Below the pieces are notes generated by a model. That model ran no database searches and was not told where the DNA came from. It saw only the letters and a program-made list of their open reading frames with translations. The translations under genes were made by a program, and so were the position numbers. A DNA stretch of 64,000 bases, taken from the NCBI GenBank assembly GCA_023375675.1, contig JALQBC010000040.1:1-64000 (forward strand). Direction: 5' to 3'. The stretch comes from Cytospora piceicola. Its lineage: Eukaryota > Ascomycota > Sordariomycetes > Diaporthales > Cytosporaceae. Below, piece by piece: positions 21,457 through 34,900 of this stretch; position 1 is the first letter of the stretch, and each line of letters begins with the position of its first letter.

Positions 21457-24400
21457 ACATCTTGAACGCTTGTTATGTTTGGATTTGTTTTTCTTTTTAA
21501 GAACGTAAATGAAGAGTTTACCCCCTGGCTGGACATATATATAGATTAGGGATGGCGAGCGAGCATAAGAAAAGTTTTGCTGGGTCGAGAGAGACGGAAT
21601 AATGGCTTCATGTATGAGCGAGATGATGATGCATTTGGTGGGAGGGTATGTTGTTGTTTCTGGGGGAGCAAGAAAGAAGGAAGTCATTTTTGACTGCTGT
21701 GTCGTACGGATGTACACACCCACACCATCTGAGCTGGAATCCGGGGATTTGTTTTTCTTGGATGGATTTTATTACACTTATGATATCCCCCTTGCCGAGA
21801 TATTTGGCTATATTGCTTTTTAAATAACGATTGATTTCAGAGTATCACAACCACACTTCTTCACCTTGCTCACCGTGCTGTCATCTTGTCATAGTTCCGT
21901 CTTGAGTCTTTCATCTATTCGGTCAACATGCACATCATCGCTATCTGCATATTTGCTGTCGTGTCTCTTCTGATGGCTCCTTATTAGGATGATGCCAAGT
22001 ACAGCTTACGTCTCTACCTAGACATGTTGATTAGTAAACGCTGAGTATGGATCGTGTAGTCCATGTCTTCCGGAAGGGGTCAAGCATGGTCGATCAACCG
22101 GCAGTTTTCTTCCAAGGTATCAATCAGGTCTGGCGTCGAGCCACCAATAGGCACCATGGCTCCCAACTGGTGTCCTCTTAATCTCCGCTGGGCTTTTCTT
22201 TTAATGAGTAAGTATCCTCCTATTCCACACCTGCCTGGATCCTGCTGCCAGTGCGCCCCTCAATAACTCTCCAGTTCTCAGATATCGCGTAAGAAGCTGA
22301 TAGAAGACGCTTCACATCATGAAAGCCGTGTCAGCCTGGGAGATGGCGAAGACACAGCATGTGGGTCATGGGTCGTATACAGAATACTGGAGCGCATTCG
22401 CTCGTCCCTGTTTTCATCGCCTCTGGCGCTAATGTTTCTTGGGCCAACCACACATGTACGTATCGCGGCCATAGACGGATGATTACCAAGGCGTCAAGTC
22501 TCATGCGTCAGGTTCATGCCTCAGCATGGTGTGGTAGGACAGCAGACAGGTAATGTTTGCGGATTACGGCAAACAGGCCGGGTTTCCGGGGTGGGACTTC
22601 CACGTTGTTCAGGACCTATGTCTTCCTCACACCTGGCTCTGGCGTTGATCTGTCATGATGACCTTCAAAATTACCAGGTTGGCCTGCAACCACTGGAGTC
22701 TTTGGAATAGGCTGCCCACCCTCACTGTCCTCGTCACATTCCAGTAACCGCGTCCGTTCCAAGCGCAGTCGCCGAGCACTACCGGTACTGGCAAACTCCG
22801 GCTCGTGTGCACCAATGTGATTAGAACCGTGGGTCTCCGGCTCCTTACCCTTCTCTTCCCCTTGCTATATCGATGGTGTTTTCGAATCCACTAGTCGAAT
22901 CCACCTGGTTTAGATCCGGTCTGTACGGAAATAGTCAAAAGGATGTCTCCCTCATCAGTAGATGGGCTGTGGGTACGCATCGCCAGATGAGAGCTTGTGT
23001 TAAAACGCGTCGTGGACGATGACAGTGCTACCGGAAAATGGGATATAGACTCGAGGCAAAGTGGAGATGATCATGTAGGTAGCACTTCTTATAGCTTATT
23101 GTCGGTAAATTTCCCGGGTCGTGTGGTAGAGCTTGGTCTACTTCGTATGCGCCATCAGTTGGTGGCGATAGCTGAGTGCAAAGTAAAAGATACCACGAAG
23201 CTAACCAAAGCGTTGACCGAAGCATCTGCAACAGAACGAAGGAGAGCAGGTCGATACCTGTTGAGTGCCGTCCGGGGATATCAAATGCTTAACAGGTGAC
23301 GCAGGTCGTCACAAATGTCCGAATGGTAAAAGGATACACGCAACGCACTTGCGAATCCAAAAACACGCAAAGAAGTCCAATCTTTCCAAGTACATGCACG
23401 TATGTATATTCCTCCCAGAACATATGCGTACCCTCAAAGTTTACGTAGGTGGGTATCCGACCGGAAACCTGCAATCGCCTGTCCTGGGTTCAAAGCACGT
23501 TAGAGCCAGCCCGTATCACCCTATTATACCGGCATGGTTCTGCTCACCTTGTTACCTAGCTCCCTTGCGAGGTTTGCCATCGCATTACAGGTCGCCGACG
23601 ATCTTCTTCCCCCAGCAGATGCATAGAATGGCATCAGCTCGCCGCCGTGACATGGCATAGGTGACGGTTGCACCTTGTCAGTCGCAACCCTCTCGAGGCA
23701 GCATTTTCATCTGGATCAGAAGATTCAAGTCACTCAGATTCTCATTCTCGTAGCTGATCTGAGCAACTTTGCTCTTGGTCTTCCCCCGGTTGGCCTCTTC
23801 TTGGACTCAGATTGTAGTAGGTGAGATTAACATAAGCAACCTCGTATATTCCGGCAATTCAGAAGCAACCTGCAAATCCATAGATATTGGAGTAAAGCTT
23901 TGTGATTTGGCTCACAGTTTTCGCTTAGCAGTGTAGGCACAGGAATATCTGGCAATCTTATGAGATGGCCTCCAAAGCTCAAGATACCTAATGAGGGGCA
24001 GAAAATGAATAGCAGATCAAAGAGACAAAAGCTACTCGCCTGGCAGCGCATTTCTTCTTCAAGCTATTGGCATCCGATATATGTATAGAAGAAGCAGCAT
24101 AGCTCTTGGTGATATCGCGGGTGGTTTTCTGACTTTCAAATCCTTGTTAACTGACGAGCTGACAGGAGCATCATGTTACATCCCGCACAACTGAGTCCAC
24201 GGGTGTTTTGGAGACAAAGCTGTAACATTGAGGTGTCGAAATGCTGTAGAGTTGAGCTCCTATGTCCGGCTAAGTGGCCCTGTTGGCAGAATTAGTCTTC
24301 GTTGTCATGATAAGGTCCAGTTTCAGTTCATACCATTGTTGAACTCTTCAAGTGAATCTCCTGCCGCCATTCACGATAGCCGACCCCAGGAAGCATTAAG

Positions 24401-27400
24401 TAGATGCTTGTATGCCTCGAGACAACAAATGTTGGTTAGGCCTGGTAAGCTCGTGGCGGTTGCTTAGTCGTCCAGATCAAACTGAGTATGCTGACCTCAC
24501 AAGCAATCTGCCCTGCTTAGTCGCCCTAGTACCAGGCAGTCAGCCTCGCCGAGGCCAGGCCTTGCTTAGTCGTCGGTCCAGCCTTGGTATAACATCATCC
24601 CTCAGGCAAGGCTGGCTGTGGCCAAGAAAGAACGGAGCAAGAGTGGCCCATCAAGAGCATGTGTACCTTCCACATCCAACAGAAACCATCCGAGAATCCT
24701 CACAAAGATTTTAACCACCAAGCGAGCTCATAGCCAATTCGCTGCAGTGCCAGTTCTGCACACAGATCTCAAGCCTCTGTGTTGACAAAGCAATCGTAGT
24801 CGAATGTCCAAGGCATCAGTCTGTAGAATATCCAGCACAGGATCAGTGCCTGACAATGGGTGCAGGTGTTGATGCCACCGTGTCACACACCGTTCAGGTC
24901 GTACCCCACGAATATTCAACCATGTAACTGCCGAGCCAACAATCAGCCGGCAAGGATTGACTTCTTCAAACATACTGTTAATTCCATCCATGACGCCCGC
25001 ACGCCTCCTTGAGAGGATTATGTCCATTTTGATGAATCGGGGAGAAATAGAAGAGGAAGAAAAAAAAAAAAGGGACGTGCATAAAACCAGCGTGGAGCGA
25101 CTGCTGTAGTCTGCTTTCGTATGCAATGGCTGGCACCATTTCATCGCCTGAAACGTTACATGCCCCATCACCCCCGCAACTTGAAGCCATCGCGGGTCTT
25201 CCAGCCCACACACGTCCATTGTCATTAGTCGAAATCACAAGGCCATGATAAACAGAGCCACTCCAACCCCTCTCGAAACAAAACCAACCCAAAACCAACC
25301 CCAACCTCGTATCTGCGTACCGGTCCCCCCTGGCAAGGTGGGGCCCAGTACTTTCGGACGGAGACGTTAACATAGGTACTTCTTCACTGCGCCCAGGGAA
25401 GACCGGACGGATGGACAACTATGTCTCATCCCAGCGTCATCCGGAGGTCGTGGTGCTGAATTTCGCCATTTCTCTCCGCATCGTGACACACAAGTAACGT
25501 CGTGCCCGGGTTAGGATTTGTGACCACGCCTCGCTCCCGGGCCTCCAAGGGAGCTAAATGGAAGGGCGACCAGAAGATTTCGGTCGGTGACCGGACATGG
25601 GGTATAGCCAGCTAGCTAGCCATCTAGCTAGCGGTTTCGCGGGGGGGCTGCCAGACCTTCTGGGCAGAGAACACAAGGAGACTTTCCGAACCTTCATGGT
25701 GGTTAAGGCATGGGTCGTCGTCGGGATGACATACAGGTCTGGTAGCACTCCAGATCTGGTATTCGGACACAACATTTCTGCCCAACGGCGCGTCGAGCGG
25801 TAGCACACGGCGAACACAGACGTGTGAGGCCTGTGCCGCGGCTGGTGTCAAAAGCACCCCAGCAGGGTCTCACCGTCGGCATTCATTGTACGCCCCCCGA
25901 ATCAGGATCCTGACCCGCCTCGTCGCTGAGTCTCCTGCCGTGGGAGGCAGTTTCTTGGTAAGTAGCGGCAGAATGGCATGCGTTCCCCTGGCGCCTGTTG
26001 TGTGCTTGGCTGCTGTGGTCCTGGTACTGAACGTTGTCCGCATAAGCAGCCATACGGTGCATTTCAGCGCCGAGCAAGCAAGTCAAGCTCCACAGCTTTA
26101 GTTGAGGTATTCATCGTTCGTTGGTAAGAACAAACCCCCCTTTCCCCTCAAGAAAAATGCATCAAAAGCACCCGAGCCCCATCATCACTCAGTCAGGTCA
26201 GATATTACACATAATTTGATAATGCGGCTCCTGACTGACAACTGGGCCACTTGTGCCCTGTGAAACAAGAACAGGGAAAAAAGATACCGCCCACGGATCT
26301 GGCCGGTACCTCCCCGGAAGCGGGTAGCACGGGGTTAGTGAGACACAGGTTCTCTGTGGCAAACGGTCGAATAGAGGGAGACTGTCTGTCTGTGTGGTTC
26401 CCCCCCTTGGGGCCTTGCCTAGCAGCGATTTTCCCTGCTGGTTGCCGGCTGTACCCGCCTAGCAGAGGGGGCTCGAGAAAAGCCCGGCCCGCTCTTGATC
26501 AGGGGTGCCGGGATAGCTTGTTGTAGTTTATTTTGACTACAAGTCGTCTTTCCCCCTTGGAACCCCCCCTTGGGATCCTCGCGGCGGGAGACGAGCGGCA
26601 GTGGTGTCTGTTTGCAAAAAAGAATACCCGCGTGTACACTCACCGTACTTTGCGCGGAGACTTTGCCCAGCGTCTAGGTTTATTCCAGTTGCGCTGGCAA
26701 TGCTTTGTGCAGTCCATGCCAGCTGCATCACCACAAGACTTGGCATCCCTTCCCCCGGCTGTGCCATGTGACCCTCACCCTCGTGGCGCGCCGGGAAGAA
26801 GCATGATGAAGATTGTCAACCATCCTTTCCCTGGCCTTGGCGATGGTTGCCATCCCGCTCGCTTGGATTTGGATCGGCTCAAGCCCACCAGTAGTAAGTC
26901 GAGGGGATACTCTTGGCCCATGGCCGGGGAGGGAGGGGGCGTGTATACATGGCACAGTATAGCAGCGTGAATCCCCTCCCCCCCCCCCCCTTTTTTTTTT
27001 CGCCACGCCCACCCACCGGCCAGACCATATCGAAAGCTGTACGCCGCAAAGCGGATGGCAGCATAATTCGCCGTCGCGGACGCATAGCTCGGCTAAAGGA
27101 CCTGACCTGACCAGAGCTGGGCTGTATGCTGAAGGGGCATGACTCCTTGTCCTCGAGGGCCTCGGTGGCTTTGCTATTGGTGCTTTTTTGGGATTGGCAA
27201 CGAATTCGCCTTGGCGTCCGGCTCGTTGCAGCTGTCATGCAAGACGGCGTTCAACGCGAGCCATCTCAATGGCATGTGATGTAACGTCGACCCGTTTTGA
27301 GCCTCTCAGGAGATCGGGCGCCTCTGTCTCGGCTTCTTTTGTCACTCTTTTTGTTCCTTTTCCCTGTCTTTTTTCCTCAACAGAACCTATCCGTTCTTTG

Positions 27401-29486
27401 TTACTCCTTCTTTCGGACTAGTGTTGTCGTCGGCGGACCCCATCCTTGATCAGACAGGAAGGTCTTATATCGGTAGCCGGACGCTTGCTTATTGGGGAGA
27501 GGGGGGAGGTCGATGGCTTGACTAGTAGGGTGGGAGTCGCTCGTTGCATTCTAGTCACAAGAAACAGTCCCGTTAGTTTCTCTGCATGGCATACAACCAG
27601 TCCCAGAAGGCGGCTTGTTTGATAGGTTGCGAACATACCTCGAGTTTGTTCTCCCAACTCCACAGCGGGTGTTGGGTTTTGCAAGGACAGAACAGCAATC
27701 ATCCCACTGTACTCCTTCCACGCAGGATAAGGCCCCAACCTGGCTAGATGTTTGCTTTCCGGCAATATGTAGATCCTGTTTCGATTCAAGACAGTGCAGC
27801 GCATTGACGTGGCACCAGGCGGAAACGATATTACCATGCCTCCCGACGGACGCGCAATTATTGCTGCCCACGGCTGAGGAGGGGGAGGGCACGAGAGGAA
27901 GCCCTCCGCCTCTGCTGCAAGGCACGCTTCCGGCATTGCAGAAGGCAGTCTTTCCGAGATCGTCTTGTCGGATAGGTCGAGCGCGTCGGAGTCACTCGGC
28001 AATATCTCTATAGGCGGGTCGTGGCAGTTCGTAGTTGGCAAATTTCCTTGCTCTTCTTGTGGCTTCCTGGGTCGGGCGCCTGCTGTCTTGGCTTCTTGGC
28101 TGATTAGTTTCGCATCCAGTAGGTATTTGCTTCGCACGGAGACTCCCTCTCGAGGTCGAGACAAAGTCTATCTACACAGAGAAGTCAAGGAAGCATACCT
28201 GCAGTGGGCCTTCTCCGCTCGGAGTCCCCTCTGTCCTACCAACCTGATCCAAGCCTCTAGTATTGTCCTTTTGTTCCACGCTGGAGATTGGTCGCTAGTT
28301 ATACATGCTCGTTTGACAAGCTCGAATATGCATAGCTGACCAGAGACGAAGCTCCCCTCCTTGGTGGCTAGCTGCTTTCTTTCTCGTAGTGTCTTAGATC
28401 GTATGGCTGCAGGCGTCCTTTGATGGCTGTCGTGGCGCTCAGCTCGGTAACGGTTGGGTCGCAAAGAGAATTATTTCTCCCCCTGGGCAGCTTGTCTGTT
28501 ATGGAGATCGAGTCGCAACGGAGAGTACAAGCTGGTAATGGTGATTCTGCAAAGTGTAGATGGCTAGGAGGCTGTTAACTTGCACGGGCCAGGGACTGCT
28601 AACATTTGAAGCGTTAGGAAATTGGGGGCCGTACTCGTAGCCTTGCAGGTGCCCAGGGTTGATCGTCGTGGTATGCAACACCTGATTATCTAGTCACTGC
28701 GATCCTTTCTGCTACAGTAGAGTCTCAAACAAGTTATATCTAGACCGGAGGTTCTTGCCAGCCTACGGCGTGTCTCTGGATAAACGCAAGTAGAAGGGAA
28801 ACTCTGCATTTGACAAACAATAAAACTTGCAAGATCATACAAACTACGATTGTCATGTTGTGTTTCCACAATGAATGATGTCCGAGCAAGTCGATCAACA
28901 GCTGACAACACCACGTAGCATCGGCAAAAGACAACTCACTCAACGAAAATAGGATACCCCATATCGTCGGTATGAAGGAACCATTAGAACATATGCCACC
29001 TTCTGCAGGACATTGTCTCATTATTCACCACTGAAACCCCAGAAGCGTATCACTGGAGGCAACTCACTAGAGAAGCAGAATCATGCCACTGATAACATTG
29101 TGCACGAGAACATTAAATCATAAAGCCTTTTATTTTTCGGCCGGATCCAGGCCAACAAAGACTAAACTATGCACACTGTATGAATACCTGTCCTTGCAGC
29201 CCTCACAAGTAATAGGCGGTATCTACCAAGACGCCGTGGCCGTCCACCATTAGCCTTCTTCCATTCGACCAAAACTTTTTTCGTGTGACCTAGCAAGCCC
29301 TTCTGAGGAGCACAATTCTCCGTCCAGATGCCAGTGCATCATCAAAAGCAATAACATGGGTAAATGAGGGGCTGGAAAAGCAATCCGAACAATAAGCAAA
29401 GGAGGGCGGTGGGATATCTGTAATCCTCCATAACACACAGGGCTGGTTCCTTTTGGTAAGTGTAGGTAGGTGATGAGAGACCCGCT
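21457..29486. other. Long gene-poor interval
   Basis: Eight kilobases with no gene I can support. The longest frame (27,418-28,164, -, 248 codons) starts with a non-ATG codon, shows no domain or splice partners, and overlaps equally open frames in other registers. A minus-strand segment at about 22,080-22,256 reads AMVPIGGSTPDLIDTLEENC and ends in a stop; it resembles a genuine terminal exon but is isolated. A C13-T10 tract lies at 26,978-27,000. The base composition is ordinary, not RIP-like. Fast-evolving or non-coding transcripts cannot be excluded by eye. Confidence 0.5.
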
Positions 29487-30912
29487 CTAGTTGGGCTCCT
29501 TGCGGAGGGGGAAGTAGCCATCAGGCATGGGCTGAATGTGCCAGATACGATCGCCGTCCTTCTCGAAGGCATCAGACCAATCACGGTCCAGGGCCTTGGG
29601 GATAGTGTAACCCAGAGCTGTGCTTCGGAGGCGCATGCGGACGAGGTGGCGCTTCTGGTCAGCAGACACGCCATCGACAAATCCATCCCGGCGATGCAGG
29701 ACCGAGAGGTTGTTGATGAAGTGCAAATCACCCTCCTGGGTGGAGAACTGGAACTCGGTAGCACGCGCGATGGCCTCAATGGCGTCAAGTGCCTCGATCT
29801 GCTGGGTGTTGAGGGTGGGCAGGTGAGCCTTGCGAGGGTGAGCCAGGGAGCCCATGAGAGGAACACGGCCAAAGTTCATGATGAGCTTGCCGTCGAGATG
29901 GAAGAGAACGGGGCGGCAATGGTACCGAGGGCTGTGGAAGACCGTTGTTAGAACGCATCGCCGTGGCGTTATTGGCCGAAAATAGAGAAAAAGAAAACTT
30001 ACAAGGCGAAAGGCCAGTCCTCACGGGCCAAAACTCGAATGAGATCAGGTCGGGTAGCAGCCAGGAAGTTGTAGATCGTGGCAGTGGAGGCAATGACACA
30101 CTTGCCACCCGCGGCGGCAGTGCTTCGAGTGAGCCAAGAAATGACGTCTCCGGTCTCCTCATTGTGGAACGTCTGTAGAGACCTGTCAGTAAGAGGAACC
30201 AGGTAGAAAGTGTCAAGGTTAAAAATAAAAAATGAACTCACAATGGGATCGGTGGAGTGGCGATGATGGTTCTTGTTGGCCTGGTCGGCGACAATGTGAA
30301 CTGCATCGTGTTAGCCTCAGACGTCGGGAATTCCGGCAAGACAGATAGATAGGCAGTTCACATACCAAGCATGTTTCCCTTTCTGTCCTGACGGCCACGC
30401 TTGTCGGCAATGTGGGCAGAGATGCCCATGTAGGCAAGGGTCAGATCCTCGACGGAGAAATCGGCAGGGTTCAGACCACGGATGACCGAGAAGCCGCGGC
30501 CGTTGTGAATGTCAAGGCTGAGCTGCTGCAGCTTCTTTCCGAGGCCGGGGAGCTCAAAGTTGTCATTGCTGACCTTGGATCCGTCCAATCCGAGATCTGT
30601 GGTTGAGAGACAGAGTCAGCACCAAGATCACACGCTGCAAAAATGATTGGTTGGGGTAAGCATATGCGAGGCTGAGACGTAACACTAACCCTTGAACAAA
30701 GTGACAGCCTTGCGGACCTCATCAACGTCACCCTCAGTCAGGTGGTAGATCCAGTCTTTGTGGCCGGCAAAGTCAGTGCCAACCCAGGCGAGCTGTCCGT
30801 CGATGTTGGCGGGGAATCCCTGGGGGAGAGTGTTGAGGCCAGCAGTGGCGCCAATGTCAGTGACATTGGCAATGGGTGCAGAGACCACAGTCTGGGCCGT
30901 GATAGAAGACAT
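29487..30912 (-). CDS. TauD/TfdA-like Fe(II)/2-oxoglutarate dioxygenase
   Basis: Predicted cytosolic non-haem iron dioxygenase of the taurine/2,4-D dioxygenase fold. The substrate cannot be read from sequence; sulfonates are one possibility. Five exons: 30912-30690, 30596-30366, 30300-30242, 30172-30003 and 29931-29487. The introns are 93, 65, 69 and 71 bp, all phase-consistent, giving 375 aa. Family landmarks in order: GLGKKLQQLSLDIHNGRGFSV-type entry (about 90-115), DQANKNHRHSTDPI (about 157-171), and FHNEETGDVISW with the metal-site H-x-E at about 174-176. Then come the TIYNFLAATRPDLIRVL helix, PVLFHLDGKLIMNFGR, and FINNLSVLHRRDGF with the distal His at about 307, followed by Arg residues in RHLVRMRLR for 2-oxoglutarate. 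The proximal motif is H-x-E where most TauD proteins have H-x-D. The 5' flank holds GTTGATGGT repeats (about 31,205-31,235). Confidence 0.88.
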
Positions 30913-33900
30913 CGTGGAGTTTTGCAGCTGTATAGTGTGTTAGCGATCATGTACGAAGAAAAGGCGACAGGGAACAGGCAGAGGATAGACCTGCATTGAT
31001 TGCTATCACCAGATGGCAGAGAGGCTGTGACAGTAGGCTGTCTTGCTTGGAATGTCGACCAAGGAAGGGGATGTGTCTGATTCTGAAGAAGTGCCCAGAA
31101 AGACAAACAAGGAGAGCTCAAGTATGAGAGAAGAGAAATCGGAATGATTGTGACAAGTAGTGTTCGAGTGACTTGGTGCCTTGTTGCTGGGCTGGACAGT
31201 GATAGTGTTGATGGTGTTGATGGTGTTGATGGATCAAAGCAGAAGTGGAGATGTTGTGAAACAAGAGAAAAGAAGAGAACTTGAGGACGGACAACTCAAG
31301 AAATACCCAGACAGGAAGGGAATTGGGCTTTTAAGACCACGATAGAAGAAGAGAAGGGGAAGGGAGGTGGCAGCCAAAGACCAGACAAGACGCTTGACTG
31401 ACGTGCTTCCACCTCATAGAACCTGAGGAACAGGAAGGCACACATGATACTTGCCCTGGTCTGGACACTTGAAGATTGGATAGTATCCTAAGAGGAAGTA
31501 GCGCTAGACAGGAGAAGCAGTACCGAGGCGGGTTTGCCTGCTATGCGTCAAGCTCTTGTGTGGGGAGGGGGGTATATCGCCTAGGGACACCTCTAGCTGC
31601 CCAGGCGTCTGGCAATACACAGAGGAAGGGAAGGGGAAGGCACGCGGCAGATACGAGAGGACGCCCCCTTCTTCCCTTTCCATAAAACGGGTAGCATTAC
31701 ATTGTCTTGAGCAAGAGGGCTGACGAGGGTGATCAAGGTGTGGAAGTCACTGACTGTACTGTGTTGTTGATATCCACTGCCGCTTGGGAGCCTGCATATC
31801 TGCATATCTGCAGACTGCAGATTGCAAACTGCAGACTGCAAACTGCAGACTGCAGACTGCAGACTGCACGCAGGTGAGGTGAGTCTGGCTTGCTCCATGG
31901 CAGAGTGCCAAGGTTAAGGAGACTGAGGCTATCTATGTGTCCAATGTAAGTATCCAAGAATAGATGCGTATATACAGCCACACGTGAACAGGGAGATCAG
32001 GCCTGTGTGTTCTGGACCTCCCCAGCCGCTCCCTTGTTCGGTGTCAAAGTCAATATCAGAGTTGTGAGTCAGATCTAAGCATAGGAAGTTACTATGAAAG
32101 AAGCACACGAGCTGGGAAGCCTCGAGTAGGGGAATGTTGCCTATAGGGATCTGGAATCTTGCGAGTGACAGAAGGATCTTGCATCAACCCTCCCTCCTTG
32201 ATGTAGTAAGGAGTCCTGACGGAATAGGAAGGGAATACTATGCAGCCAGCCACGAGATCTCCATAGCAAACAACACATCACCATATCATAGGGAGTCGCT
32301 CCCTCCTGTCAAGGCTGGGCGTGGAGGGCGAGAAGGTGCTGTAGGGGGTGTGAGACAAAAGAAAAAGGGGAACCACATGAGGTCAGAGGAGACATCTGGG
32401 CTTGGTTGAGCCTATGGTTGTTTCGGTAAGGAACCACTCGAGATAACTACCTAGGTAGATCTGCCCCTACTCGGGTATCTAGGTACCTATCTGACTAGCT
32501 ACCTACCTAGGTAACTACCTGGGCAAGATCTGCAAGTAGGCAGTGGAGTGGACTGCTGGGGAAAGATCTGTCTGTGGCAGTCTTGCCCTGACAGAAGGGA
32601 AATAGGCAAGACACAGGTGAGAAAGCTGGCCACTCACGCACATGTGCACAGGTCGAAATAGCCATTCTGACAGGTAACACAAAGTTATCTTGACCTTGGC
32701 CTGCAAGAAGAAGAAAAGGAAAGAATACTGGTCAGGGCCTCTTGGGGAGGAGCAATAAGCTACGAGTACTTGTCGCAGTGTGTGTGGGTGGTGCCACTGG
32801 GTGCAAGCAGCATGCTGCATGAAATGGCAGAGAAATGAACCAAGGCAGGGTACAGTCACTGTAGACAGTATCAATATCATGGACATCTGGAGGGGCCCCT
32901 CCCTCCTCTTAAAGGGACCAGTTGCAGCAACGGAAACGGGAGGAGACAGCAAGAAAATTCTGATGTCCCCTGGCGCCTTAACTGTGGGGGGAGTGCACAT
33001 TTGGGTCGACAACCACAACAGCACAGCACTACTTGCCTGAGTCCCTATCAGCCACTATCAGTCTCTATCAGTTCCTCTGTGCCTCTGTTCCTTAAACTGT
33101 GTACCTGCCGAGGTACTTAAGTAGGTAGGTACTTGAGTACCAAGCATACGCACGTTGACTGCTACTGTACCCTGGGGCCCCGGGCAGGGGAAGTGGATTC
33201 CGTACAACCAAGCATTTTTCTTCTGCTCTCTCACTGCCGCATATTGTGGCTCCCCCCCCCCTTGCACATGAGTTTGACGGGAAGACGGGAAGATGCTCAC
33301 AATTGATCGATCTGTATAGGTAGCCGTCCGTGTGTCCGATGTTGTTCTGCGAGGCCTGTGGATGCCTGTGGATAACTGTCTGTGATGCTTGTCTGTGATG
33401 CCTGTCTGACAGCCTAATGCCTGATGTATGACAGAACAAACGGGTAATTTACCCTTCTCCTGTCCGTTTGCTCCGGCAAATATTGCTTTGATGTTGCAAC
33501 AAAGATGATTGCCACGTTATGCCCCGAACCGTTCGCGCAGTTGGTTTCGAGCCCAATTAGGTCAACCGGAATGGCGCCGGTCGATTCCTTTTGCGAACGT
33601 GAAGATGCAGCTCCTCACCGGTCATGAGCTGGCAGTTGCTGCCAGCCAAACAGTAAGTACTTCGTACATCACCCGATCCGGCTGTCTAGGTTCCGTAGCA
33701 GGAAGCCAACCTGAGTACTGCCCTTGTATCTATGTTAGCAGCTTGTCGTGGGACGTCCTTGAACAACTCGGATTGTTGTTTACAGGGTCGGGTCCAAGTC
33801 CGGACACACAACTTGACAGCTCTGTAGTGTGACCCTATCTGTTGTGCCCCGTAAGAGCTGACAAAGTGTCGAGTTTATTCGTCCGGCTTGTCGTCGAGGG

Positions 33901-34900
33901 CCCCGGGCTAGACCCGAAGCGCCCATGAGATCCGCCACCTTCGACCCGGAATCAACCCAGGGGAAATCCATGTCGTCGCCGACTGCATACTAGCATCTGT
34001 AATGCAGACCGGGGCTTGAAGATATCATCTATCATAAAGTCCCCTACTCACAAGCGAAAGTTTCTTTTGGTCACAATCCATGTCTGTCTGAGTATGGCTG
34101 GACGCCCTGCTCCCGTCTGAGCCCAACGGGCGGGGCACCCTCAGCCGAGCATCTAACACTTCGAAACATTTCGACCGGGCGTAAATAGACGTTAGAGGAA
34201 ACGGTGTATCATAAAATTGATGGCTTGGCGGGAACAGTGTCAATCTATCGCATGCCGATGATCCAAACGCAATGGACATCCTGGAGGCCCCTTCGTGATC
34301 TGTCATGTGTTGAAGATCCGCCCATTCAGGTAAGTAACTTGGGCTTGCCCCCCCCCCTCCAGATCCCGCTATCAAAAACGTTTCGCTACAGATTCCCATG
34401 GCATTGCCAACGCGGCAAAAGATAAATGACAATGACACTTTGCCAACCCGAGTATGGGTAACAATCTCCAGAATCTGCCGCTCACTACCATCGACAAGAA
34501 GAGAAAAACGCGGGAGGGAAAATCGAGAAGTGGAATGTAAGACTATATCAAGAGCATATCACGGAGAAGAAGAGAAAGCCGTTTCCCGACGCCTTTCGGG
34601 ATTTTCCATCACTGATTAACGAAAGCCTTGCGTTCCGAGGAAGCATCACAGTGTGCGGATAGGGGCTGGGGATGTGGTTCGTGTGGATCCGGTTCGCGCC
34701 CTGGTTGGTGGACGTATTCGTGGGCGGATGTGCTTGGGTAGGGTGAAACAAAGATGCAGGGTCCACAACGGAACTGCTGCTCCCTTCACCCGGCAGCCGA
34801 GAAGGACAGATCCGAGGCTATCCGGGGAAAGGCGAGCCCACACTGATGCGCGCTTGTTGTGTCGCATCCACTTGTCAATCTGTGGGTAGAGAGGTGGCAG
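30913..34900. promoter_or_regulatory. Upstream region of the dioxygenase gene, no other gene supported
   Basis: Four kilobases between two minus-strand genes. It holds the dioxygenase leader/promoter, a CTGCAGA-type repeat (listed separately), and dense TACCTAGGTA/GGTACCT motifs around 32,448-32,515 and 33,105-33,145. Frames up to 169 codons occur on both strands without domain likeness or matching splice sites. Confidence 0.5.
31790..31868. repeat. 7-8 bp short tandem repeat rich in CTGCAG
   Basis: Two CATATCTG units lead into about nine imperfect 7-bp units of the ACTGCAG/ATTGCAA/ACTGCAA kind. Because CTGCAG is its own reverse complement, the block has hairpin potential. It is intergenic and encodes only repetitive frames. 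Confidence 0.85.

Noticed and set aside
27418..28164. 248-codon minus-strand frame
   Set aside because: Begins at a non-ATG codon; length is near what chance gives in 64 kb over six frames; no domain.
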